Below, in pieces: positions 10,506 through 18,576 of a stretch of DNA of 64,000 bases. The DNA is taken from NCBI RefSeq assembly GCF_900095135.1, contig NZ_LT605205.1, positions 3,782,001 to 3,846,000 on the forward strand, given 5' to 3'. The translations under genes were made by a program, and so were the position numbers. Each line of letters starts with the position of its first letter. Within the stretch, counting starts at the first letter, position 1. Below the pieces are notes generated by a model. The model ran no database searches. It had not been told where the DNA came from and worked only from the letters and a program-made list of their open reading frames with translations. The stretch comes from Proteiniphilum saccharofermentans. Its GTDB lineage: Bacteria > Bacteroidota > Bacteroidia > Bacteroidales > Dysgonomonadaceae.

Positions 10506-11107
10506 ACTCTACTACTTTTTTAATTAATAATTCATTCGAAATAAAATTCTGGTTTTATTACAAAAAGTGAGGGTATATACGGCTTCTCTGATTCGTGAAG
10601 ACGCATCATACCCTGTATTATGTTGTTGTGGTTTGTCGGGAAATGTAAAGTTTCAAAGTAAGGCAAAAAGACTGGGGTAATATTTGCTGATATTGTTTCC
10701 AGAAAACACAAAAGGGATTGCCGCCCTGACAAGGCAGACATAGATATACCGACCTTGTTCAAGACCAGCAAAAAAAGATATCGCACGCCGAAAACAGACT
10801 TCGACATGAAACTAAAAAAACAAATAAAACGGGATGATAACCTTTTAAGAAAAAGAGATCGGAGAGACTTTAAGAGGTTATAAAGCGATTTGCCCCCCCC
10901 GTTAAGGTTTGTCAACAAAAAGGGGAGTATTGTATTATTTTCTAACTTTAATCTCATCTGTCTCTACTTTTTCAAATAATTTGTCACAAATTTATATCAT
11001 TCTATTTTAATTTCACAATTTTATTTTATGAAAAATCGTTTTTTAACATATTGGGAAGGCAAATGGGAGAAAAGTGAGCAAATTTCGTTACATTGTGCAA
11101 CATGCTT
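10506..11107. other. 602-bp gap: long 5' leader of susC at 10505
   Basis: No convincing gene. It holds the promoter at 10987-11019 and about 475 nt between the likely transcription start and the susC ATG. The leader contains a run of eight C at 10893-10900. A 141-codon open frame on the minus strand (10532-10957) lies in the leader but looks like chance coding. No terminator hairpin was seen for the tlpA operon ending at 11108. Confidence 0.5.
10987..11019 (-). promoter_or_regulatory. promoter for the susC-susD-lipoprotein operon
   Basis: On the minus strand: ATTG (-33), 21 bp, TAAATTTG (-7). This matches the Bacteroidetes promoter pattern TTG/TTTG with 17-23 bp to TAnnTTTG. It points to the susC starting at 10505 and implies an unusually long untranslated leader. 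Confidence 0.5.
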
Positions 11108-12124
11108 CTAACGGACAGGAGCACTTAACAACTCTTCCAATGTTCTTTGCAAGTCTTCCCCTTTGAGATTTCGCGCTACAATTGCACCTTCTTTATCTAT
11201 AAGGAAGTTCGCAGGAATAAGCCTCACTCCATACTCTTTGACGCCTTGTCCTGCCCAGGCATTCCCATCTATCAGTTGCGGCCAGGCAAGACTATCCGTT
11301 TCTATTGCCTTAAGCCAAGGTGCAGCACTATTATCCAAAGATATCCCCACTATCTCGAAACCTTTGGACTTATATGTATCATAGGCCTTTACTAAATTTG
11401 GATTTTCTTTACGGCACGGCGCACACCATGAAGCCCAAAAATCGACAAGCACATAACCCTGGCCCAAATAGTCCGAAAACTTCACTTTATTGCCATCCCT
11501 GTCGGTTGCTTCAAAGTCGGGCGCTTTTTGTCCAACGGCGACTTTGTCCAATGTGTTTGCCAATTCATCAAGCACTTTCACATAGTCCGTACCTTTTAGC
11601 GAAGGATCGAGCAGATCAATATTAGCCTTTATCTCGTCCGGCGACAAACGATAGGAATAATAACGGTAGAACACATACAGCGCGGCAATAGAAGAGGGAT
11701 TCTCCCTGATCACCTCACTTATATCCGAAACTTTACGGTTTCTGATATCAATAAACAGGTCGTGCTCTTCAGAACCTTTTACTACGGTGTTTTTAAAGCC
11801 GTCAACAGTATCAAGATCCACAGTAATAGGGTTATTGTCGAGAAAAACGAGGTAGGAATAAAAAGGATTCGTTCCCGATCCTTCTAACGACAGACCATAT
11901 ATCTCCGGCAGCTTAACTTGGGTATCGAACTCGAATTTTCCATCTTTTATCTCTGTAGAGTCTATCGTAAAGAAAGATTTATTCTCGTACCGTTGCAGGT
12001 AGATCTTACCCGATGACTCATTCTTTACCGTACCTGAAAGATTTAATTTGTCAGGATTCTTTTCACAGCTCACCATCAATAAGGCCAAAGCTGCAATAGC
12101 GATAGGAAATAGATTCTTCTTCAT
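11108..12124 (-). CDS. TlpA/ResA-like thiol-disulfide oxidoreductase lipoprotein
   Basis: 338 aa. Lipoprotein signal (lipobox LMVSC), an N-terminal DUF4369-like beta domain (about 25-130: LNLSGTVKNESSGKIYLQRY), a helical linker, then a thioredoxin-fold AhpC/TSA-Redoxin domain (about 195-335) with the redox motif WCAPC and the cis-Pro loop RLIPANFLID. It should reduce or exchange disulfides, or act as a peroxiredoxin-like reductant, anchored to a membrane on the periplasmic side. It is the third gene of a susC-susD-tlpA operon (22-bp gap after susD) whose leader encodes Cys/Met-rich peptides, which suggests a thiol-related substrate. Confidence 0.9.
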   Translation of the reverse strand: MKKNLFPIAIAALALLMVSCEKNPDKLNLSGTVKNESSGKIYLQRYENKSFFTIDSTEIKDGKFEFDTQVKLPEIYGLSLEGSGTNPFYSYLVFLDNNPITVDLDTVDGFKNTVVKGSEEHDLFIDIRNRKVSDISEVIRENPSSIAALYVFYRYYSYRLSPDEIKANIDLLDPSLKGTDYVKVLDELANTLDKVAVGQKAPDFEATDRDGNKVKFSDYLGQGYVLVDFWASWCAPCRKENPNLVKAYDTYKSKGFEIVGISLDNSAAPWLKAIETDSLAWPQLIDGNAWAGQGVKEYGVRLIPANFLIDKEGAIVARNLKGEDLQRTLEELLSAPVR

Positions 12125-12145
12125 ATTACTTGTTTTTTAAATTTA

Positions 12146-13627
12146 TTATTCATTTATCAATTCATTGGTCAATATCTCTGAATTCGGAATGGGAAATACA
12201 TAGCCTTCATCGGCCGGACCTACCTGGCGGGCAGTCAGGCTGGCCAGTGAAGGCTTGCCGGGGAACGTCTGCAAATCGCGCAAAATATCGTTTGCCCTGA
12301 AACCTTCGCCCAGAAGTTCGATACGTCTTTCGACCCTGATTGTAGTCAATATCTGATCTTGCGCCAATGCCTGTGCAGGGAAAATATAAGCAGCATCGGA
12401 ACGATTGCGGACAGCCTTCAACAATGCGACCGCCTTATTCAGGTCACCGCTGGTACTGCGGGCTTCAGCCTCTGCATAGTTAAGAAGCACTTCCGGATAA
12501 CGGATTACCGGAATATAATCTATCGCAGGACTCACCTTCGTATACTTGGCTAGCAGATACAACCCGAGACTACTGTTATATGAGACAAAATTGCGCCGCG
12601 CGTCGGATTCCCGCCATTCGGTATCGGATATTATCCCTGCAGGCTCTGTGTTAAGCACAAAATCAGGCGCACTGTAATATACATTTGCCAAAGCAGCGCC
12701 ACCGGGAGGATCCGCAACGGTCATAGGCATGGAGAACACCGATTCGGTTGTTGTATAATCGGCATTGAAAATAGTGGTGATATCCGCATTCAATGCATGT
12801 GTGACACCTGTCGTAGCTGAAAACGGCGCTTCATCCTGGGGAACTATCTTTTTAGCTTCTTCTATCACCTTGTCAAACTCGCCTTTATTCAAATAGACTC
12901 TTGTCTTCAAAGCAATCGCCGTATTTTTATGAGCACGGGTAGTATTCAGCAGAGCCGATGAATAACTTTCCGGCAAATTGACTTCGGCATAATCAAGATC
13001 CTCGATTATTTGCTTATACACATCAAATACCGTACTACGGGCCAGATTATTATTCGCCGATGACACCTCAGCCTGCAATCTTAAAGGCACAGCCTTGTCC
13101 TGGCCCCCGCTTTCGATATAAGGCCGGCCATAAAAAGTAACCAGATGGAAATAAGCCAATCCCCTCAGGAACCTTGCCTCTGCAATATAATTGCGTTTTT
13201 GCCCGTCGCTGATAACACCCTCCGACCTGTCCAACCCTTCTATCAGGACATTGGCATTGTTTATCACAACATAGGCTTGCTCCCATACACTGTTTATATC
13301 ACCGGTAAGGTTTGTAAAACTATTGGCCCACACATATCCCCCTGCCAAGGCATTTTCGGTGCGGATGACAAAATCTTCGCCACGCAGGTCTCCATACTGT
13401 ACCAGGCGCCCGCTATACAGGTTGGCACTCTTCAGCGACCGGTACGCTCCATTCACCAACCCTTCTATACGGGCAGGGGTGTCAAAGATCGTTGCCGAAC
13501 TGAGGGATGTTTGGGAAGTCTGATCGAGAAGGTCGTCACAGGAACTCACAAAGCCTAATGAGACAAGAACGGCTGCAATCACTATATTTCGTTGTATATG
13601 CTTATATTTATATATAGAAGTATTCAT
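12146..13627 (-). CDS. SusD/RagB-family lipoprotein
   Basis: 493 aa with signal and lipobox (LGFVSSC). Classical RagB/SusD layout: N-terminal DDLLDQTSQTSLSSATIF, the helical TPR-like core (RNYIAEARFLRGLAYFHLVTFYG, about 125-150) and C-terminal SusD segment (PVIRYPEVLLNYAEAEARS; IRVERRIELLGEGFRANDILR). It is partner of the SusC whose gene ends 22 bp upstream. Genes of this type next to TlpA-like proteins are common in Bacteroidetes; the ligand is not known. Confidence 0.93.
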   Translation of the reverse strand: MNTSIYKYKHIQRNIVIAAVLVSLGFVSSCDDLLDQTSQTSLSSATIFDTPARIEGLVNGAYRSLKSANLYSGRLVQYGDLRGEDFVIRTENALAGGYVWANSFTNLTGDINSVWEQAYVVINNANVLIEGLDRSEGVISDGQKRNYIAEARFLRGLAYFHLVTFYGRPYIESGGQDKAVPLRLQAEVSSANNNLARSTVFDVYKQIIEDLDYAEVNLPESYSSALLNTTRAHKNTAIALKTRVYLNKGEFDKVIEEAKKIVPQDEAPFSATTGVTHALNADITTIFNADYTTTESVFSMPMTVADPPGGAALANVYYSAPDFVLNTEPAGIISDTEWRESDARRNFVSYNSSLGLYLLAKYTKVSPAIDYIPVIRYPEVLLNYAEAEARSTSGDLNKAVALLKAVRNRSDAAYIFPAQALAQDQILTTIRVERRIELLGEGFRANDILRDLQTFPGKPSLASLTARQVGPADEGYVFPIPNSEILTNELINE

Positions 13628-13649
13628 AATTGTATCTTTTTAGTTTGTT

Positions 13650-16600
13650 TTAGAATGTAACATTCACTCCGAAGGTAAAGGTCCGTCCCAAACCGGCGGT
13701 GTTATATTCAACACCCGGTGCGGTATTTGAATTCCCGTTTGCCGACACTTCCGGATCGATACCACTGTAACCGGTTATAATGAACGCATTGGTTACTTGC
13801 CCGTAAACCCTTACCGCACTAAGCCTTGAAAAACCAAGAGCACTCTCAGGCAGGTTATAGGCGAATACCACATTCTGCAGGCGAAGGAAATCACCTTTTT
13901 CCACATGCTCTGAGATAGGGACCGATCCACCGAAGGAGATCCTGTCCCCATTTATGATCCTAGGGATATCGGTCTGCTGCCCGGGAGAAGTCCAACGTCG
14001 TAAAATATCGGTAGAATTGTTGAAAAATATCTGGTCGGTCAAGGTGGACCTGGTCCTGTTCATCACATAATTCCCTCCGGCATAGGTAAAGTTCAGATTG
14101 AGTTCAAAGTCTTTGTACGTAAGATTACTTGCCAATCCTCCGTACCACTTGGGAAGAGCATTTCCCAAAACATAAAAGTCATCTCCCGAAAGAGCTTCTG
14201 CCGTAGATCCGTCAAGATACGTCCACCTGTTCAAGCCGTTATATTGCACCTCTTCCCCTTTTCCATTAAGGAATACACGCTGGCCATTCTCCGGATTCAC
14301 ATACAGGGTTTTAAGACCATAAAGGCTCCCTATCGGTTCCCCTACACGGGTTATATTGGTGTTACCGCTACCGGTGGAAGCGATGATATCCTGATTTTCA
14401 TCCGCAAGGGATGTCACTTTGTTGCGTAGATTGGTATAATTGAAATTCAGGTTCCATGTAAGATCTTTTCTTCGGATCACTTCATATCCTATACCAAACT
14501 CAATACCTCTGTTGTACATGGACCCTACATTGGCAAGGATAGAATTTCCCGGTATTCCTTTCGATGGGGACTGTGCCACACTCAGGATCAACCCGTTCAC
14601 ATTGTTATTGAAATAGGTCAGTTCGGCATTGAGGCGGTTCGTAAAGGCACTCACTTCGATTCCCACATTGGTCTGTTCACTGGTTTCCCAGCTGAGATCC
14701 GGATTTCCCTGTTGTGTAATACTCCAGGTCGCGGCGCTGCCATAGAGGTAGGAAGAGTATAGGTCGTACGAACTATAATCGTTTTCAAGATTACCGTTAC
14801 CTACCTGCCCCCAGCTGGCATTCAATTTCACATTGTCGAATGTACGGGCCAAGGGGGATGACTTGAAGAAACTTTCTTCAGACAGCAGCCAACCACCCGA
14901 CACACCGCCGAAGTTCCCGTATTTACGGCCTTCCGCCAGGGCAGAATTTCCGTCCCTCCGGAAGTTACCGGTAAGAAAGTAACGCCCTTTGAGATCATAA
15001 CTAAGACGGGAGAAAAGAGAGGCAAAGACCCTTGTACCTTTCCTGTTTCCGGAAGCAACCACATTAGCCCATCCTCCCTGATAGTACTCGAAAAAATCAT
15101 CGGAAGCATTGGTGGCATTGGCACCCCACGCCGACAGTTCATTGTACTGGATGTCCGTTCCAAGCAGTGCCGACAGGTGATGATCTTTCAGAAAAGTTTC
15201 ATTGAACGAAAGCGTATTCGTCCATGCCTGATTCTGGCGTGTAATTGTCACGTTGGTCACCGACCCGCCACTGTTATAGCCACTCGAACCAAGTTCTGGA
15301 CTTAGAAAAGTGATATTTTCGGTCTTCACACGATCAATCGCATAAGTCGTTGTCAGTTCCACCTGTTTTACGGGTCTGATGCTCGCGCTTATATTGCTTA
15401 TCACGTGGTCATTCTGGGAAGTGTAACGGGACAAATCGAACAAAGCCGCAGGATTGTAAAGGGGGATGGTCGTCTTGTTGTTTCCCGATCCCAGTGTGCC
15501 GCTATTGGGATTTAAGTGGTAACTGCCATCGTCATTATATGCACCTACATTGGGTGGCAAGACCAGCGCAAGACGGGCCGCACCCGTTGTGGTCATGGAG
15601 GCCCCCGGAAGACTGCCCGTGTCGTAGGATTTGTTTTCGCTTACATTATACACTGCACCTGCCGTTAATTTAAGCCAGTCGGTGACCCTGTTATCCAGGT
15701 TGAAGCGGATTCCCTTTCTCTGGAAATCATTACCAACCAGAATCCCTTCCTGGTCGGAATAATTCAGCGACAAATAGTAATTCACCTTCTCCGAACCTCC
15801 CGCCACACTCAGTGAATGATTGTGTGAGACCGCTGTCCTGTATATATAGTCCCTCCAGTTTGTATCGACAATACTTCCGTCAGGATTGTAAGACAAAAAA
15901 TAGACCGGCTCTCTCTGCGTTCCATCTATCGCCGTTGCATTGGCTATCGATTCGTTCTTAATATCGGTATACTGTTGCGCATTCAACACGTTGGGCAATC
16001 GGGTGGCATTTGTAAATCCTACCCAGCTTTCATAGTGAGTAGTGGCATGTCCCGCTTTACCTCTCTTGGTGGTTACCAGTATTACGCCACCGGCAGCCTT
16101 CGACCCGTAAATGGCGGTCGATGCCGCATCCTTCAGGATGTCAATGGAAGCAATATCGGCCGGGTTTATATCTCCCAACGGGTTGTTTGCCGCACGGTTG
16201 GTAGAAATATCACCTGTACTTAACGGAATCCCATCCACCACGATCAGAGGGTAAGAACTCAATGAAATTGAATTAACGCCCCTTATGCGTATCACCGCCG
16301 GAGCATTCAACTGTCCGTTAGGCAAAGCAATACTTACACCGGCGGCCTTACCTTGCAGCGCCTGATCGAAACTCTGCACCGGCAGCTCTTTCACGAGATC
16401 GCCACTGATAGAGGCCACCGAACCCGTAAACTCCCGTCGGGATTGGGTCCCGTAACCAATAACCACCACTTCATTCAATATATTACGCTCTTCGGCCAGG
16501 GTCACAATGACAGGCTCCCCGGAATCATAGACATCAATTTCCTGTGCCGTATAACCGATAAAGCTCACCTCCAGCGTAACCGGCAACGACTGATCGATGG

Positions 16601-16829
16601 TAAGATTGAAATTACCTTCTTCATCACTCACTGTTCCGGTATTTGTTGACTTTATCATTATCGTGGCTCCCGGCAACGGGTTATTGTCCCTGTCAACCAC
16701 CGTTCCCTGTATCGCGTTTTGTCCATAAGCAAGGAAAGAAAAAAGGAAAAATACTAAAAAAACAGCCATCGGTTTTATTAGTATCGTGTATACATTGTTA
16801 TTCCTGAAAAAAAATTCTGATCGTTTCAT
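13650..16829 (-). CDS. SusC/RagA-type TonB-linked outer-membrane transporter
   Basis: 1059 aa. The N-terminus is long before the hydrophobic stretch (signal ends FLAYGQ, about residue 37); the internal Met at residue 21 could be the true start. Then come a carboxypeptidase-like domain (about 40-115), TonB-box-like NEVVVIGYGTQ, plug (PLIVVDGIPLSTG; IDILKDAASTAIYGSKAAGGVILVTTKRG) and a barrel ending FTFGVNVTF. It heads susC-susD-tlpA. Its transcription probably starts at 17362-17392 and must pass two peptide-hairpin units before this gene. Confidence 0.94.
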   Translation of the reverse strand: MKRSEFFFRNNNVYTILIKPMAVFLVFFLFSFLAYGQNAIQGTVVDRDNNPLPGATIMIKSTNTGTVSDEEGNFNLTIDQSLPVTLEVSFIGYTAQEIDVYDSGEPVIVTLAEERNILNEVVVIGYGTQSRREFTGSVASISGDLVKELPVQSFDQALQGKAAGVSIALPNGQLNAPAVIRIRGVNSISLSSYPLIVVDGIPLSTGDISTNRAANNPLGDINPADIASIDILKDAASTAIYGSKAAGGVILVTTKRGKAGHATTHYESWVGFTNATRLPNVLNAQQYTDIKNESIANATAIDGTQREPVYFLSYNPDGSIVDTNWRDYIYRTAVSHNHSLSVAGGSEKVNYYLSLNYSDQEGILVGNDFQRKGIRFNLDNRVTDWLKLTAGAVYNVSENKSYDTGSLPGASMTTTGAARLALVLPPNVGAYNDDGSYHLNPNSGTLGSGNNKTTIPLYNPAALFDLSRYTSQNDHVISNISASIRPVKQVELTTTYAIDRVKTENITFLSPELGSSGYNSGGSVTNVTITRQNQAWTNTLSFNETFLKDHHLSALLGTDIQYNELSAWGANATNASDDFFEYYQGGWANVVASGNRKGTRVFASLFSRLSYDLKGRYFLTGNFRRDGNSALAEGRKYGNFGGVSGGWLLSEESFFKSSPLARTFDNVKLNASWGQVGNGNLENDYSSYDLYSSYLYGSAATWSITQQGNPDLSWETSEQTNVGIEVSAFTNRLNAELTYFNNNVNGLILSVAQSPSKGIPGNSILANVGSMYNRGIEFGIGYEVIRRKDLTWNLNFNYTNLRNKVTSLADENQDIIASTGSGNTNITRVGEPIGSLYGLKTLYVNPENGQRVFLNGKGEEVQYNGLNRWTYLDGSTAEALSGDDFYVLGNALPKWYGGLASNLTYKDFELNLNFTYAGGNYVMNRTRSTLTDQIFFNNSTDILRRWTSPGQQTDIPRIINGDRISFGGSVPISEHVEKGDFLRLQNVVFAYNLPESALGFSRLSAVRVYGQVTNAFIITGYSGIDPEVSANGNSNTAPGVEYNTAGLGRTFTFGVNVTF

Positions 16830-16922
16830 ATTCTAATGCAAAAAATAATAATTCACTATATTCCAATTGGTGTATATATTTTATATTTGAATTGTAAAGA
16901 TTTCCCAAGCCGGACATACACC

Positions 16923-16959
16923 TAAAAAAACTCCCCCGAAGATATATCGGAGGAGTTTT
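16923..16959 (-). terminator. terminator/attenuator hairpin B before susC
   Basis: On the minus strand: AAACTCC, an inner CCGA/TCGG stem with a small loop, GGAGTTT, then T-rich sequence. It starts about 25 nt after the stop of Cys/Met-rich ORF B and about 100 bp before susC. Its 5' arm (TCCGATAT, plus 16944-16951) can instead pair with GTATCGGA at the end of ORF B (plus 16987-16994), so folding may be exclusive. Its sequence resembles hairpin A at 17144-17178, including a shared TTTTTAGGT after the stem. Confidence 0.75.
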
Positions 16960-16983
16960 CCCATATTTACAGTATGCACTCTT

Positions 16984-17103
16984 CTATCCGATACGTTGTC
17001 GTGGCAAACACATGCACATAGACATACATCCACAACAACAGGCAGCCACAAACGATGTGGAAGAGAGTATAGAGGAGCACTGGATATTTATTGAAGTCAG
17101 CAT
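16984..17103 (-). CDS. Cys/Met-rich 39-aa leader peptide B
   Basis: ATG at 17103, TAG at 16984-16986. It starts MLTSINIQCSS and carries the core CCCGCMSMCMC, then a short basic tail PRQRIG. Nine of 39 residues would be chance-unlikely to cluster so: seven Cys and three Met lie in or near the core. It aligns with peptide A (shared S-I-x-I-Q start, then a Cys cluster), so the pair is a tandem duplication. It lies between hairpin A and hairpin B, stop to hairpin about 25 nt. The Cys codon run (TTGTTGTGG) can pair with CCACGACAA just before the stop. Most likely a regulatory leader peptide; a soft-metal-binding peptide is the alternative. I know no family for it. Confidence 0.6.
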   Translation of the reverse strand: MLTSINIQCSSILSSTSFVAACCCGCMSMCMCLPRQRIG

Positions 17104-17143
17104 TGGCGATTTCTTTGAAAGTCAATATACTTTAATTTAAACC

Positions 17144-17178
17144 TAAAAAGCCCTCTCGACATGTATCGGGAGGGCTTT
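17144..17178 (-). terminator. terminator/attenuator hairpin A between the two leader peptides
   Basis: Perfect 9-bp arms on the minus strand (AAAGCCCTC with GAGGGCTTT) around a 14-nt centre, followed by TTTTTAGG. It begins about 30 nt after the stop of peptide A. Its 5' side (CCGATACA, plus 17162-17169) is complementary, with one G-U pair, to TGTGTCGG at the end of peptide A (plus 17212-17219). Confidence 0.75.
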
Positions 17179-17207
17179 CATATTCTTTATTTATCAAATA
17201 TCTTAGC

Positions 17208-17309
17208 TTATCCGACACAACAGTGTCCGAACATCATACACATAGGGCAACACATTGCGCTAAATGCATTCATGTTCAAACTGTTATATTGGATATAAAT
17301 ACTTTTCAT
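17208..17309 (-). CDS. Cys/Met-rich 33-aa leader peptide A
   Basis: ATG at 17309, TAA at 17208-17210; an in-frame ATG at 17273 would give 21 aa. The start MKSIYIQYNS parallels MLTSINIQCSS of peptide B, and the end is MCCPMCMMFGHCCVG: five Cys, four Met and one His in the last 15 residues. It lies about 45 nt after the predicted transcription start and about 30 nt before hairpin A, the usual geometry of a leader-peptide attenuator. A copper- or iron-binding role for the peptide itself cannot be excluded. Confidence 0.6.
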   Translation of the reverse strand: MKSIYIQYNSLNMNAFSAMCCPMCMMFGHCCVG

Positions 17310-17361
17310 TATCTATCAAAGTTAGACTATCTCAAAAGTTTATCCTTTCAGGAGTCCGGGA

Positions 17362-17392
17362 CAAAAGTAAAATTTAATATTATACAAGCAAA
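17362..17392 (-). promoter_or_regulatory. promoter for leader peptides and susC-susD-tlpA
   Basis: On the minus strand: TTTG (17389-17392), 19 bp, TACTTTTG (17362-17369). Both elements match the Bacteroidetes housekeeping consensus and the spacing is ideal. Transcription would start near 17355, just before peptide A. Confidence 0.7.
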
Positions 17393-17511
17393 ACAAAGAA
17401 TAACTATTTAACATTAATTAAAGGCAACTCGCTTTCATTTTAACACCAAACCTGCGCCTATCGTTTACTTTTGCCATTAATCATGTCTTTATAGTTAGCT
17501 TTTAATATTCA

Positions 17512-18402
17512 TTACCCGCCGACCCGTGTAAGTTCCTTTTTGATCTTTTCAAGTGTTTTTTCACTCACAGGAACCAGCGGCAGGCGGAGCTTGTTGTGGA
17601 TCATGCCTTTTAAATGGAGCAGGCATTTTACCCCTGCCGGATTGCCTTCTACAAACATAAGATGGAATAATGTCTCAAAATCGGCATTCATCTTACGGCG
17701 CGCATCAGCAGCATTGCCTTCCAGGGCATTCTTCACCAACCATACCATTTCAACCGGAAAAGCATTGGCAAATACCGAGATCACTCCTATCCCGCCAAGC
17801 GCAATCACATCAGTAGTAATGGCATCATCCCCTGAAATAACGTCAAACCCTTCAGGAGCCTTGTCTATGATCTCCTTGATCTGATTGAGATCGCCCGAAG
17901 CCTCTTTCACCGCTACAATATTGCCACAGTCTTTCGCCAAACGTAATGTAGTTTCGGCCGTCATATTCACACCCGTCCTTCCGGGCACATTATAAAGTAT
18001 GACAGGTAGCGGGGAGGCCTGAGACAAAACACAGTAATGTTGATAGAGGCCTTCCTGTGTAGGCTTATTATAATAAGGTGTGACGGATAGAATGGCGCTT
18101 ATCCCTGAAAAATCGGTACTTTCCAAGTCATTTACCAAGTCGGCGGTATTGTTACCTCCTATCCCCATCACTACCGGAATTTTACCGTTCACCTGTTCTA
18201 CTATAAAACGCACCACTTCGTGCTTCTCCTTCTTTGAAAGTGTGGGAGTCTCGGCCGTGGTACCCAAAGCCACAATATAGTCTGTGCCGCTCTCCAGATG
18301 AAATTGCACCAACCGGGAAAGTGCTTCATAATCTATGGAATTATCCTCTTTAAAAGGGGTGATTAGGGCCACCCCCAAGCCTCTGAGATCAACTTTTGAC
18401 AT
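17512..18402 (-). CDS. dapA: 4-hydroxy-tetrahydrodipicolinate synthase
   Basis: 296 aa, the usual length. Cytoplasmic class I aldolase-type TIM barrel that condenses pyruvate with aspartate semialdehyde in lysine/diaminopimelate synthesis. Seen: GLGVALITPFKEDNSIDY at the N-terminus, GTTAETPTL (substrate loop, about 45-53), the YNVPGRTG motif with the catalytic Tyr (about 135-142) and the Schiff-base Lys in VAVKEASGD (about 160-168). It is transcribed alone, divergently from hydG, with a -7 element at 18472-18479. Confidence 0.95.
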   Translation of the reverse strand: MSKVDLRGLGVALITPFKEDNSIDYEALSRLVQFHLESGTDYIVALGTTAETPTLSKKEKHEVVRFIVEQVNGKIPVVMGIGGNNTADLVNDLESTDFSGISAILSVTPYYNKPTQEGLYQHYCVLSQASPLPVILYNVPGRTGVNMTAETTLRLAKDCGNIVAVKEASGDLNQIKEIIDKAPEGFDVISGDDAITTDVIALGGIGVISVFANAFPVEMVWLVKNALEGNAADARRKMNADFETLFHLMFVEGNPAGVKCLLHLKGMIHNKLRLPLVPVSEKTLEKIKKELTRVGG

Positions 18403-18471
18403 GAAAGGTATATTTTTTCCAGCAGTTTATTCACGGAACACTCATTTAAAAAACAAAATGATTCCGAATCA

Positions 18472-18479
18472 CAAAGGTA
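18472..18479 (-). promoter_or_regulatory. -7 element of dapA promoter
   Basis: Minus strand TACCTTTG, a full match to TAnnTTTG, 70 bp upstream of the dapA start in the divergent dapA/hydG intergenic region. No clear -33 element at the usual distance. Confidence 0.5.
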
Positions 18480-18542
18480 TATATTTTTAATTAAGTCAGA
18501 AATTTTATTCACGGTGATAGAATAAAATCGTTCTGATAATGT

Positions 18543-18550
18543 TATCTTTG
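18543..18550 (+). promoter_or_regulatory. -7 element of hydG-hydF promoter
   Basis: TATCTTTG, a full match to TAnnTTTG, 26 bp before the hydG ATG, implying a leader of about 20 nt. No good -33 element is seen, which may mean activator dependence. Confidence 0.5.
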
Positions 18551-18576
18551 CGGTGAAGTGAGTAAATAGTAATCGT

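Noticed and set aside
10532-10957. 141-codon open frame on the minus strand upstream of susC
   Set aside because: No signal, domain or sensible composition; it sits in the susC leader, includes a C8 run, and is rich in Leu/Phe/Ser as expected for chance AT-rich coding.
17223-17411. 62-codon plus-strand ORF over the leader region
   Set aside because: It runs antisense through peptide A and the promoter, and has no features; the minus-strand ORFs are supported by duplication and hairpin context.
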